Assembly (NCBI GenBank): GCA_046347195.1
Contig: JAXMGQ010000007.1
Span: forward strand, 1 to 64,000
DNA: 64,000 nucleotides
Direction of reading: 5' to 3'
DNA from: TMP-86 sp046347195
GTDB taxonomy: Bacteria > Pseudomonadota > Gammaproteobacteria > Steroidobacterales > Steroidobacteraceae
Shown one piece after another: positions 29,639-37,764 of this stretch. The notes under the pieces were generated by a model. The model did no database searches and was not told where the DNA came from. It saw nothing but the letters and a program-made list of their open reading frames with translations. The translations under genes were made by a program, and so were the position numbers. How positions within the stretch are numbered: position 1 is the first letter of the stretch; the number at the start of each line of letters is the position of its first letter.

Positions 29639-30118
29639 ATGATCCGCTCGTGCATTGCCCTCGCGACCCTCCTGGCCGTGGGTTCTCCTGCGTTTTTTGC
29701 CGCGATGCCGGTGCGGGCCGCGGATCACAAGCCGGCATCCTCCATTCCCGCCGCGGCGTTGATCCAGCCGGCGGCGCTGGCGGCGCAACTGAAGGACGGT
29801 GCCGGCGCGAAGCCCCTGCTGCTGCAGGTCGGGTTCCGGAAGCTCTACGACCAGGCGCACATCCCCGGTTCGGTCTACGCCGGACCTGCAGGAACGCCGG
29901 AGGGGATCGAGGTGCTGCACACGGCGCTTTCGGACGTTGCGCATGACCGGTCCGTTGTCCTCTACTGCGGCTGCTGTCCCTGGAGCCGCTGTCCCAATGT
30001 CGCGGCTGCCTATGACGAGCTGGTCTCGCAGGGCTTCACCGCGGTCAAGGTCCTCTACATCGCCGAGAATTTCGGGGCCGACTGGGTCGAGAAGGGGTAC
30101 CCGGTCGAGAAGCCATGA
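29639..30118 (+). CDS. Periplasmic rhodanese-like protein with a cysteine-rich active loop
   Basis: A 159-residue protein with a signal peptide (CIALATLLAVGSPAFFAAMPVRA) and a single rhodanese-like domain: LLLQVGFRKLYDQAHIPGSVYAG and the active loop VVLYCGCCPWSRCPN. The loop holds four cysteines, so a disulfide-type redox function is as likely as sulfur transfer. It overlaps the following TlpA-like gene (ATGA), indicating a functional pair in the periplasm. Confidence 0.8.
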   Translation: MIRSCIALATLLAVGSPAFFAAMPVRAADHKPASSIPAAALIQPAALAAQLKDGAGAKPLLLQVGFRKLYDQAHIPGSVYAGPAGTPEGIEVLHTALSDVAHDRSVVLYCGCCPWSRCPNVAAAYDELVSQGFTAVKVLYIAENFGADWVEKGYPVEKP

Positions 30119-30624
30119 ACGCCCCGCGGGTCCTCGCGGGCCTGCTGCTGGGACTCTCGCTGTGCGTCGCAGTGTCCGGCGTCGCCGAAGCTGCGAAACC
30201 GGCGCCGGTGGAAGCGCCGGAATTCGCCAAGGCGGACCTGCAGGGCGCCACGTGGCGCCTCACTGCGCTGCGCGGCAAGGTCGTGCTGCTGAACTTCTGG
30301 GCGACCTGGTGCGCTCCCTGCCTGCTCGAGATGCCCGAATTCTCGGCCTGGCAAAAGGAATTCGGCCCGCGTGGCTTCCAGGTGCTGGGGGTGTCGATGG
30401 ACGACACGCGCAGCCCCGTGGAACGGCTGGCGCGGCAACGTCCTCCGGGATACCCGCTGATCATGGGTGATACTGCGCTGGCGAAGCTCTACGGCGGCGT
30501 CTTCGGGCTGCCCACGACCTTCCTCATCGACCGGCAAGGGCGCATCGTCGCGAGCCATCGCGGCGAGGCGAATCTGCCAGAGCTCAAGGCGCGCATCGAC
30601 TCGCTCCTGTCGGCCGGCCGCTGA
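30115..30624 (+). CDS. TlpA-like thiol-disulfide oxidoreductase
   Basis: A 169-residue thioredoxin-fold protein with an N-terminal signal or anchor (GLLLGLSLCVAVSGVAEA). The redox motif is WATWCAPCLLEMPEF (CAPC); a cis-proline follows in GLPTTFLIDRQGRI. TlpA-like proteins keep specific periplasmic cysteines reduced, for example in cytochrome maturation. It is translationally coupled to the rhodanese-like gene. Confidence 0.88.
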   Translation: MNAPRVLAGLLLGLSLCVAVSGVAEAAKPAPVEAPEFAKADLQGATWRLTALRGKVVLLNFWATWCAPCLLEMPEFSAWQKEFGPRGFQVLGVSMDDTRSPVERLARQRPPGYPLIMGDTALAKLYGGVFGLPTTFLIDRQGRIVASHRGEANLPELKARIDSLLSAGR

Positions 30625-30635
30625 GCCCTTGTCTC

Positions 30636-30653
30636 GACTGCTATCCAGCAGTC
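30636..30653 (+). terminator. Putative terminator after the tlpA-like gene
   Basis: GACTGCT, loop ATCC, AGCAGTC: a perfect 7-bp stem 11 bases after the stop codon, followed by the AT-rich ATCTATTCAATAG. The U-run is weak. The 60 bases after it are the most AT-rich intergenic stretch in this part and probably hold the promoter of the next gene. Confidence 0.5.
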
Positions 30654-30709
30654 ATCTATTCAATAGTTTCATAAACTTATAACATTGATTTGATGTAAGT
30701 TATCGTCCC

Positions 30710-32101
30710 ATGACGCCTGCCGATCCACCCCCGTCCCCGACCACTCGCTCCGGCACTGGCCGGTTCCGCGCGCTTGGCATCCAGCTGTCCGCCACCGACC
30801 TGCTGCGCGATGCGACCTACCGCCGCCTCTGGTCCTCCATCCTGATCTCCTCCTTCGGCGGCCAGATCACGCTGCTGGCGCTGCCGCTGACCGCGGCCGT
30901 GCTGTTGCACGCCAGCCCGACGCAGATGGGGCTGCTGACGGCGATGGAGATCGTTCCCTACGTGCTCTTCTCACTGCCCTCGGGTGTGTGGCTCGATCGC
31001 ATCAGGAAGCTTCCCGTGTACGTGGCGGGCGAGCTGTCGATCGCGGTGGCCGTGGCCTCGGTTCCACTGGCGTGGAAGCTGGGCATCATCAGCATCTCGT
31101 GGCTGTACGTGGTGGGCTTCATCATCGGCTCGATCAACACCGTGGCGGGCAGCGCCGCCCAGATCGTGCTGACGCAGATCGTGCCGCGCGAGCGTCTGGT
31201 CGAGGCGCATGCGAAGAACGCGCTCGCTTCCTCGGCGGCGGAGGTCGCAGGGCCGGGCGCCGCGGGCGCGCTGATCAAGCTGACCGGCGCGCCGCTGGCG
31301 CTGATCGCCGATGCGGCGATGCTGCTGGCCTCAGCCTTCGTCCTGCGCGGACTGCGCGTGCGTGAGACGCCGTCCACCCGGCACGAGGCCTTCTGGCCGG
31401 CGCTGCGGGCGGGGCTGACTTTCGTGCGGCAGCATGCATTGCTGGTGGCCATGGCCAGTTGTGTCGGCGCCTGGGATGCCTGCTCCAGCGCCGCCACCGC
31501 CGTGCAGATCCTGTTCGCGACTCACACCCTGGGCTTGAGCGAGCGCGGCGTGGGGCTGTCCTACGTCGCGCTGGGCCTCGGCACCATCGGCACGAGCGCA
31601 GTGGGGCACCTGGTGGCGAAACGGCTCGGACCGGGCCCGAGCCTGGTGCTGGGCTTCGCGGTCACCGGTTGCGGCTGGCTCATGCTGGCCATGGCGCCCG
31701 TTGGCACCCTGGGCGTTGCCGCCTTCGCCTTCATGTTGTTCCTCTACGGCTGTGGCGCGGTGCTGATCTTCATCAACTTCCTGTCGCTGCGTCAGGCTGT
31801 GACCCCAGCTCCGATGCTCGGCCGCATGACCACCACCATGCGCTTCCTGATCCTGATCCCGGCGGGTCCGGGAGCCCTGATCGGCGGCTGGCTGGGCGAG
31901 CAGATCAGCCTGCGCGCAACGCTGCTGTTCGCCGGTTTCACCGCGCTGGCGGTCGCGTTGGTTGCCTGGCGACTGCCGGTGATCCGGCGCGTGCGCACGC
32001 TGCCCACGGTCAAGGCCGAGGCCGTGACGCCTTTCTGCGCCGAGGACGAGCCCGGCGCGGTGGTGGACGAGGCGGCGGCGGGCGGATCGGCTCGCGGCTG
32101 A
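30710..32101 (+). CDS. MFS transporter (drug/siderophore exporter-like)
   Basis: A 463-residue protein with about 12 hydrophobic segments and the MFS motif-A-like loop SGVWLDRIRKLPVY after the second helix. It most resembles the enterobactin-exporter/macrolide-efflux branch of MFS. The substrate is unknown. It has hydrophilic extensions at both ends. No clear ribosome binding site precedes the ATG at 30710, so translation may be leaderless or start a little downstream. Confidence 0.82.
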   Translation: MTPADPPPSPTTRSGTGRFRALGIQLSATDLLRDATYRRLWSSILISSFGGQITLLALPLTAAVLLHASPTQMGLLTAMEIVPYVLFSLPSGVWLDRIRKLPVYVAGELSIAVAVASVPLAWKLGIISISWLYVVGFIIGSINTVAGSAAQIVLTQIVPRERLVEAHAKNALASSAAEVAGPGAAGALIKLTGAPLALIADAAMLLASAFVLRGLRVRETPSTRHEAFWPALRAGLTFVRQHALLVAMASCVGAWDACSSAATAVQILFATHTLGLSERGVGLSYVALGLGTIGTSAVGHLVAKRLGPGPSLVLGFAVTGCGWLMLAMAPVGTLGVAAFAFMLFLYGCGAVLIFINFLSLRQAVTPAPMLGRMTTTMRFLILIPAGPGALIGGWLGEQISLRATLLFAGFTALAVALVAWRLPVIRRVRTLPTVKAEAVTPFCAEDEPGAVVDEAAAGGSARG

Positions 32102-32174
32102 GCGCGGCGGCGCGGCTGTACTTCAGCGCGCGCTGCACGGCTGCACGGCAACGCGGCCGCGGGGTGCGACGCGA

Positions 32175-33029
32175 TCAGCGGCTGCTGCCGCGGATGAGGT
32201 AGACGCCGAGCGTGACGAGCAGGGCGGCAATAGCCCTGGCCGGCGTGATGCGTTCCTTCAGCACCAGCCGCCCGAGCAGCAGGCCGAAGACGATGGAGGT
32301 TTCGCGCACGGCGGCAACTGCCGCGATCGGCGCGCGCGTCATCGCCCACAGCGCGATGCCGTAGGATCCCAGCGAGCAGGCGCCACCGGCGAGGCTCCGG
32401 GGAGCGTTGCGCAGCAGTTGGAGGCGACTCTGCGTGCCGGCCATCAACAGTGCCCAGAGCATCCAGGCGCTGCCGATGAGCAGGAACAGCCACAGGATGT
32501 AGGACAGCGGCTGGCCGGAGGCGCGCACGCCGAGGCCATCGATCAGCGTGTAGCTGGCGATGACGCCGGCGTTGAGCAAGGCGAGGCGCGTCGCCGTGGC
32601 ATTGCCCGTCCGGCGCGGGCCCCGATGTGCGTGCAGGACCAGTGAAAGGATGCCCGCGGAGACGAGCCCGACGCCCACCCAGGCCCAGCAAGGCAGGTGC
32701 TCTCCGGCGAACAGGGCGCTGCCCACCGCCACCAGCAGGGGCGGGGTTCCGCGCATCAAGGGATACGCATGGCTCAGGTCGCCCAGATGATAGGCGCGGC
32801 TCAGCAACACCCCGTAGAGCAGCTCGCACAGCGTCGAGGCGGCGAGGAACGCGAAGGCCGCGGGCGCTGGCGGCGGCAGCAGCGGCAGGAGCGCCGCGGC
32901 GATGAATCCGGATCCGAGATACAGGCCCGCCGTCGCCAGCAGCTTGTCGGGCTCACGCTTGACCAGGATGTTCCAGCCCGCGTGCAGCAGGGCACCGATC
33001 AGCACGGCGGCAAGGACGCTCAGCGGCAT
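32175..33029 (-). CDS. EamA/DMT-family transporter
   Basis: A 284-residue protein with ten hydrophobic segments made of two EamA repeats (N-terminal PLSVLAAVLIGALLHAGWN; C-terminal repeat ending VTLGVYLIRG). It is an inner-membrane metabolite exporter or carrier of unknown substrate. It is convergent with the MFS gene. Confidence 0.85.
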   Translation of the reverse strand: MPLSVLAAVLIGALLHAGWNILVKREPDKLLATAGLYLGSGFIAAALLPLLPPPAPAAFAFLAASTLCELLYGVLLSRAYHLGDLSHAYPLMRGTPPLLVAVGSALFAGEHLPCWAWVGVGLVSAGILSLVLHAHRGPRRTGNATATRLALLNAGVIASYTLIDGLGVRASGQPLSYILWLFLLIGSAWMLWALLMAGTQSRLQLLRNAPRSLAGGACSLGSYGIALWAMTRAPIAAVAAVRETSIVFGLLLGRLVLKERITPARAIAALLVTLGVYLIRGSSR

Positions 33030-33083
33030 GCTTGGCCAGAGCCCGTTGCCGGCCGGGAAGATCGGCGCCGCCGGGTGCGCCGG

Positions 33084-33536
33084 TCAGTGCGAGGGCTTGG
33101 CCTCGACACTGGTCGAGAACATGTCACGGTGAAGCTGCCAGCGTCCTGCGGTGCGCTTCCACACCACGATGTACTTGCCATGATCGATGGGCTGGCCCGA
33201 CTTCGCCGTGATCTCGTACTCGCCCACCTCGGTTGCCGTCGGTCCCCGTCCATACACTTCCCGGGTGGTGAACTTCACGCCGCCGACGCCTTCGGACAGG
33301 GCACCCTGCCAGTACTTCTGGATGGCCGCCGCACCCGTCACGTTGGCCGCCGCGGCGGGCATGAGGACCGCGTCCTGGGTGTACAGCGCGCTCACCGCCG
33401 CCGCATCGCCCTTGGCCACGGCCGCGGCAAAGGCGCGATTGCCGGACTCGATGGCATCACGCGTGGGGTCGGCGCTGGCCACCTGGGTGAGCGTCATCGC
33501 CAGCAGGAACAGGAAGGGCGGGGTGAGGCGCAGCAT
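33084..33536 (-). CDS. Secreted SnoaL/DUF4440-like protein
   Basis: A 150-residue protein with a signal peptide (PPFLFLLAMTLTQVASA) and an NTF2-like cone fold of the DUF4440/SgcJ type: GNRAFAAAVAKGDAAAVSALYTQDAVLMP at the start and IVVWKRTAGRWQLHRDMF near the end. Members are often small ligand binders or unknown. An AGGAG at good spacing supports the start. It lies between a DMT transporter and an amidohydrolase on the same strand, with short gaps. Confidence 0.75.
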   Translation of the reverse strand: MLRLTPPFLFLLAMTLTQVASADPTRDAIESGNRAFAAAVAKGDAAAVSALYTQDAVLMPAAAANVTGAAAIQKYWQGALSEGVGGVKFTTREVYGRGPTATEVGEYEITAKSGQPIDHGKYIVVWKRTAGRWQLHRDMFSTSVEAKPSH

Positions 33537-33596
33537 GCGAGGACTCCTGGGTGCGTTGTCGAAAGTCGGGCGGCGTCGAGAACCGGGCGATGAAGG

Positions 33597-34898
33597 TTAC
33601 TGCAAATCCCGCTTGTAGACCTTGCCTTCCTTCATGATGAAATCGACGCGCTCGAGCAGGCTGATGTCGGCGATGGGGTCGCCCTTGACGGCGATGATGT
33701 CGGCGGACTTGCCTGCGGTGATCGAGCCGAACAGCTCCGGGTGGCCGATGAGGTCGGCGGCGTTCACCGTGGCCGACTGGATTGCCTGCATCGGCGTCAT
33801 GCCGTAGCGGACCATGAAGGCGAGTTGCTTGCCGTTCATGCCGTACGGGCATACCCCGGCATCCGTGCCGAAGCTCATCTTCACCCCGGCGCGCACGGCT
33901 TTGGTGAAGTTGCGGCGCTGCGCTTCCGCGAGATCACGGTCGTGCTGCAGGAAATCCGCCGGCGTGTCGGGCGAGGACTGGATGCATTCCTCGTCGTAGA
34001 TGTCCATGTCGAGATAAGTACCGTGCTGCTTCGCAAGCGCGATGCCTTCATCGTCGATGAGCGTGGCATGTTCGATGCTGGCGACGCCGGCGCGGATGGC
34101 ATTCTTGATGCCGTCCGTATCGTGCGCGTGCGCCTCCACCTTGAGGCCGAAGGCGCGCGCTTCCTCCACCGCGGCCCGCAGTTCCTCGGGCGTGAACTCC
34201 ACCGACTTCGGATTGCTGCCGTGGGTGAGCACCGCGCCGGTGGCGAGCACCTTGATGTGATCGGCGCCCCGGTGGGCGAGTTCGCGGATCTTCTGCCGGA
34301 CCTCCCAGGGGCTGTTGGCCTCGCCGTACCGGAGCTCGAGCGGAAGCTGGATGTCGGGCGCGAGACCGGCCATGGCGCCCGCACCCTGCGAGATGGTGAT
34401 GTAGGCGCCCGCGACGTACATGCGCGGGCCCTCGATGAAGCCTTGCGCGATGGCATCGCGCAGCGCGACATCGTTGAAGGCGCGGTACACCCCGACATCG
34501 CGCACCGTGGTGAAGCCGGCCAGCAGGGTCTTGCGCGCGTTGGGAATGGCCGCGAAGGCTGTCTCGGCCGCGGAGCGCTGCAGGACGTGCAGCGGCTCGC
34601 CATCGCCGAGGTCAGCAAGATGCGTGTGGCAGTCGATGAGTCCGGGCAGCACCGTCATCTGCGACAGGTCGATGAGCGTGGCGCCGGCAGGCGCCGCAAG
34701 ACCCGCGCCCACGGCCTCGATGCGCCGGTCGCGAATGATGATGGTCTGGTCGTTCAGGACCTTTCCCGCCAGGGCGTCGATCAGGTGTCCGGCACGGATC
34801 ACCGTCACGGCAGCTTCCGCCGCACAGGCAGGCGGGGCCAGGGTTGCGGACAGGCTCGTGAGGATCAGGCCGGCAACGGCGGACACGATGCGGGTCAC
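33597..34898 (-). CDS. Secreted metal-dependent amidohydrolase (imidazolonepropionase/prolidase-like)
   Basis: A 433-residue amidohydrolase-superfamily enzyme starting at a GTG (34898), followed by a signal peptide (SAVAGLILTSLSATLAPPACAAE). The metal sites are GLIDCHTHL (HxH), KVEAHAHD, SIEHATLID and SFGTDAGVC (final aspartate). The lysine in HIKVLATG probably bridges the metals. Close relatives include Xaa-Pro and Xaa-Arg/Lys dipeptidases, so it may act on dipeptide-like amides in the periplasm. The open frame continues upstream to 35375 but overlaps the LysR gene and has no support there. Confidence 0.85.
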   Translation of the reverse strand: MTRIVSAVAGLILTSLSATLAPPACAAEAAVTVIRAGHLIDALAGKVLNDQTIIIRDRRIEAVGAGLAAPAGATLIDLSQMTVLPGLIDCHTHLADLGDGEPLHVLQRSAAETAFAAIPNARKTLLAGFTTVRDVGVYRAFNDVALRDAIAQGFIEGPRMYVAGAYITISQGAGAMAGLAPDIQLPLELRYGEANSPWEVRQKIRELAHRGADHIKVLATGAVLTHGSNPKSVEFTPEELRAAVEEARAFGLKVEAHAHDTDGIKNAIRAGVASIEHATLIDDEGIALAKQHGTYLDMDIYDEECIQSSPDTPADFLQHDRDLAEAQRRNFTKAVRAGVKMSFGTDAGVCPYGMNGKQLAFMVRYGMTPMQAIQSATVNAADLIGHPELFGSITAGKSADIIAVKGDPIADISLLERVDFIMKEGKVYKRDLQ

Positions 34899-34927
34899 AG
34901 GGTACCTCGTCGGATTCAGGGTCGGGT

Positions 34928-35887
34928 TCAGGTTCGCGGACGTCGGGTCGTCAGGCTTCGCATCATAACCCTGGGATGCGCGAATCGCGCGGCCGCGGTT
35001 TCGACGATGAGCGAGCGGAACCAGGCAAGTCCGGCATCGGCCGCGTGAGACTCGTGCCATTGCATGATCTCGTTCAGCGCGGGCATCCGGAAGCGGGGCA
35101 ACAGGATGCGGATGGGCAGGTGCGTCGCCTGCCGCCGGGCGAGCTGCTCGGGCACCGTGGCGATCCGCTGCGTGCCGACCACGGCGTGCGGGAGCGCCGC
35201 ATAGCTGGGCAGCACGAGGCGGATGAGGGGTTCGAAGTGGTAGTTGTCCTGCAACCATTGATCGAACGCGATCAGGTGACCCGGGTCGGGCTGGAACAGC
35301 ACGTGCTCGGCGGACTTGAAGGCCGCCAGCGACAAGTGCTTGCGCGCGGCCGGGTGGCCGCGGTCGACCACGCACACCAGCCGGTCGGTGAACAGCGGGG
35401 CGAATGGAAACCGGGGCTGGCGGTAGCGGTCCGGGATGATCAGCAGGTCGACCTCGCCGCGGCCCAGCAAGGTGGAGGCATCACGGGCGAGTGCGACGAC
35501 GTCGAGGGTGAGGCCGGGCGCCGCGAGGGCGCAGGCCCGCTGCACCTCGACCAGCAGCACCTCGATGGCGTAGTCCGAGGCCGCCACCTTGATGCGGCGG
35601 CGGGCCGATCCCGGATCGAAGCTCGCCGGGCCCTGCAGCGAGGTCTCGACCTGCACGAGGATGGACCGCACGGCTGTGGCGAGCTGGCGGGCGTGGGGTG
35701 TGGGTTGCATGCTGCGCCCCACCTGCACGAGCAGCGGATCACGGAAATGCAATCGCAGGCGCGCCAGCGCCCCGCTCATGGCGGACTGACTGAGGTGGAG
35801 CTTGCGGCCGGCGGCGGTGACATTGCCCTCGCTCAGCAGGGCGTCCAGCGCGACGAGCAGGTTGAGGTCGAGTCCGCGGAAATGCAT
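34928..35887 (-). CDS. LysR-family transcriptional regulator (NodD/PnbR-like)
   Basis: A 319-residue regulator. The winged HTH is at the N-terminus (LDLNLLVALDALLSEGNVTAAGRKLHLSQSAMSGALARLRLHFRDPLLV), followed by a periplasmic-binding-protein-type effector domain. The start at 35887 (HFRGLDLNLL) matches the family; the frame is open upstream but unsupported. It is divergent from the EthD-PhlG-luciferase operon across a 142-base region, the usual arrangement for a LysR regulator and its target. Confidence 0.92.
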   Translation of the reverse strand: MHFRGLDLNLLVALDALLSEGNVTAAGRKLHLSQSAMSGALARLRLHFRDPLLVQVGRSMQPTPHARQLATAVRSILVQVETSLQGPASFDPGSARRRIKVAASDYAIEVLLVEVQRACALAAPGLTLDVVALARDASTLLGRGEVDLLIIPDRYRQPRFPFAPLFTDRLVCVVDRGHPAARKHLSLAAFKSAEHVLFQPDPGHLIAFDQWLQDNYHFEPLIRLVLPSYAALPHAVVGTQRIATVPEQLARRQATHLPIRILLPRFRMPALNEIMQWHESHAADAGLAWFRSLIVETAAARFAHPRVMMRSLTTRRPRT

Positions 35888-35944
35888 GGCAGGGGGGCTT
35901 TTCGGGTATCGGTCCGGCAAATATATCTCATCGGTACAAACCAT

Positions 35945-35974
35945 TTCACGGATGGGTCCAGCCCGCCCTATGAT
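35945..35974 (+). promoter_or_regulatory. Candidate promoter of the EthD operon
   Basis: TTCACG (35945-35950) and TATGAT (35969-35974) are 18 bases apart, upstream of the GTG start at 36030. The -10 element overlaps the second half of a direct repeat (see next feature), as an operator would. Confidence 0.45.
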
Positions 35975-35979
35975 GGGCC
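35949..35979 (+). promoter_or_regulatory. Shared 21-bp-spaced direct repeat, copy 1 (upstream of the EthD gene)
   Basis: CGGATGGGTCCAGC (35949-35962), ten bases, then ATGGGCC (35973-35979). The same 14-base block, the same ten-base gap and the same ATGGGCC recur at 38805-38835. The half-sites ATGGGTCC and ATGGGCC begin 21 bases apart, two helical turns. A regulator binding both promoters is inferred. A chance of shared short coding sequence cannot be excluded, since both copies read RMGPA in one frame. Confidence 0.5.
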
Positions 35980-36029
35980 GTGAAGTTGGGTCGGTGGACG
36001 CTTCGGGCGTTCGCCGCCGGGAGGAAAGC

Positions 36030-36812
36030 GTGCCGATCAAGCTCATGGCGGCTTCACGCCGCCGCCCAGGCCTCACACGGGCCGAATACCAGCGCTATCT
36101 CGAGTTCTACCACGGCAGCATCGCGCGACAGGAGCGGCTGAAGATCCGCTCCTACGTGCAGAACCATGTCATCGACGGCGCCTTCGGCGTACTCGAGGAC
36201 CCCACCCATCAGCAGGTATGCGAGCGTGATGCGGTGGTCGAGCTGCAGTTCGACACCTTTCCGGACATGCTCGCGACGCTCGAACCGGCGACCCCGTCGG
36301 CGGCCTCGAGCGACGGCCGGTATTTCGCCGATGAACGCACCAATATCATCGTCATGGCCGAGGAGGAGGAGGTGCCCGTGCCGGCGCCGGTTCCCGCCTT
36401 CAACCCCGGGCTGGGCATCATCAGCGGGGTCGGCGCCCTGAAGGTGCTGCTCTACCTCATGCGCGCCGAGCCGGTTTATCCTGAGGATTACCTTCGATAC
36501 TGGCGCGAGGCGCATGAGTACGCGATGCAGCGGGCACCCTATGCCCGCGAGCAGATGCGGCGATGCGTGTTGAACCGGCGCTGCCGCGCGAACGACAACG
36601 ATGCCGCCGCGCGCAAGCATTTCAAGATGGTGGATCCACCGGTGTACGACATGGTGGTGACGCAGTGGTATGACACGCTGGAGCAGGCAGGCGCCTTCCG
36701 CCAGTATCACGAGGCGCTGCGCAGCTTCCCAACCGCCTTCGTCGACTGGTCGCGATCGTTCTACCTGTACACTCGGCAGGTGGTGATCATCCGCGACACA
36801 CCTGCCGGCTGA
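36030..36812 (+). CDS. Double EthD-domain protein
   Basis: A 260-residue protein made of two dimeric alpha/beta-barrel (EthD-like) modules. The first has the usual start RRPGLTRAEYQRYLEFYHGSI; the second begins near LMRAEPVYPEDYLRYWREAHEYAM. The GTG at 36030 is preceded by GGGAGG at seven-base spacing; an ATG upstream is in frame but lacks such a site. EthD proteins accompany oxidative degradation of ethers and aromatics, often as enzymes or helpers of uncertain chemistry. First gene of a probable three-gene operon with a PhlG-like hydrolase and a luciferase-like monooxygenase. Confidence 0.75.
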   Translation: MPIKLMAASRRRPGLTRAEYQRYLEFYHGSIARQERLKIRSYVQNHVIDGAFGVLEDPTHQQVCERDAVVELQFDTFPDMLATLEPATPSAASSDGRYFADERTNIIVMAEEEEVPVPAPVPAFNPGLGIISGVGALKVLLYLMRAEPVYPEDYLRYWREAHEYAMQRAPYAREQMRRCVLNRRCRANDNDAAARKHFKMVDPPVYDMVVTQWYDTLEQAGAFRQYHEALRSFPTAFVDWSRSFYLYTRQVVIIRDTPAG

Positions 36813-36838
36813 ACCGGATCCACCCGAGGAGTATGCCC

Positions 36839-37735
36839 ATGCAGACCGTGATTGCCGAAGACCGGGTGCAGCTCGATTTCACGAAATTCCGCGCCTCGAC
36901 GGCGGCGAAGGCCGACCGTCCGCCGCTCACTGATGAGGAGCGGCGACGGCCCTTTGCCAAGTACTACGATGAGGACATCCCGAAACCAGATCCTGCGCAC
37001 CTGGCGAAGATGGATGCGCCATGTGATCCGGCCAAGGCCATCGGCCCCGAGCGGATGAACGACCTGCTGAACCCCGGCGAGCTCGAGGTCGAGATCGGCT
37101 GGTGCAACCTGCCGGACGGCGCGGGCTTCATCGCCAACCGCATGGTGTACCCGGAGGTCACCGCGGAGATGGTGGACTGGTGGTTCGCCTGGCATCCGCT
37201 CGAGGACCTGCGTTACCGCATCTGGTATCCGCCGCAGCATGGCGGCCTGATGCTCAGTCCCGAGGGGCGCCGGCGCATTCTCGACCCGTCCATCCCGAAT
37301 CGCGAGAAGAACTGGGGCGTGGTGCATCACGTTACCGAGAACTGCAACTGCGGCATGGAGAACATCGACATCCACTTCCTCTCGCCGCAGGAGTTCGGTT
37401 TCGACATGTCGCGCTGGAAGGAGCCGTATGTCTCGACCTTTGCGGGCGGCTTCGGCTGGGCCGTGGCGGTGAACAAGACCGATGACTCGATCACGGCGCC
37501 GGCGCTGATGTGCCACATCTTCCGCCAACACCCACAGGGCCTTGAACATCGGACCCGGTTCTGGATGGGATACCGCATGTCGAACGGCCGCCCCGAGCTG
37601 ACCTTGCCGCCGGGCATCAAGGTGCCGCAGGCTGCGGTGCAGGGTCTCGCGAGGCACAATGTCTGCGAGTTCACGCGCTGGGGACAGTTCCTGCCGCGCA
37701 TCCACCGGGAGTTCGGTCACGGCATGACCTGCTGA
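36839..37735 (+). CDS. PhlG-like (DAPG hydrolase family) zinc-dependent C-C hydrolase
   Basis: A 298-residue protein of the 2,4-diacetylphloroglucinol/phloretin hydrolase family, which cleaves an acyl-aryl C-C bond. Family-like stretches are VDWWFAWHPLEDLRYRIWYP and NWGVVHHVTEN. The HxxxE pair H273/E277 matches the spacing of the zinc ligands of PhlG; H134 and E167 are reasonable candidates for the other two. The start at 36839 is favoured because GAGGA lies eight bases upstream; 36833 is too close. The natural substrate is unknown; an acylated phenol is a reasonable guess. Confidence 0.7.
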   Translation: MQTVIAEDRVQLDFTKFRASTAAKADRPPLTDEERRRPFAKYYDEDIPKPDPAHLAKMDAPCDPAKAIGPERMNDLLNPGELEVEIGWCNLPDGAGFIANRMVYPEVTAEMVDWWFAWHPLEDLRYRIWYPPQHGGLMLSPEGRRRILDPSIPNREKNWGVVHHVTENCNCGMENIDIHFLSPQEFGFDMSRWKEPYVSTFAGGFGWAVAVNKTDDSITAPALMCHIFRQHPQGLEHRTRFWMGYRMSNGRPELTLPPGIKVPQAAVQGLARHNVCEFTRWGQFLPRIHREFGHGMTC

Positions 37736-37764
37736 AGGGTCAGCCACACGAAGGAGTCATGACG

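Noticed and set aside
33597..35375. A longer amidohydrolase start at 35375.
   Set aside because: The extra 159 codons overlap the LysR gene and precede the signal peptide found at the GTG at 34898, so they are not part of the protein.
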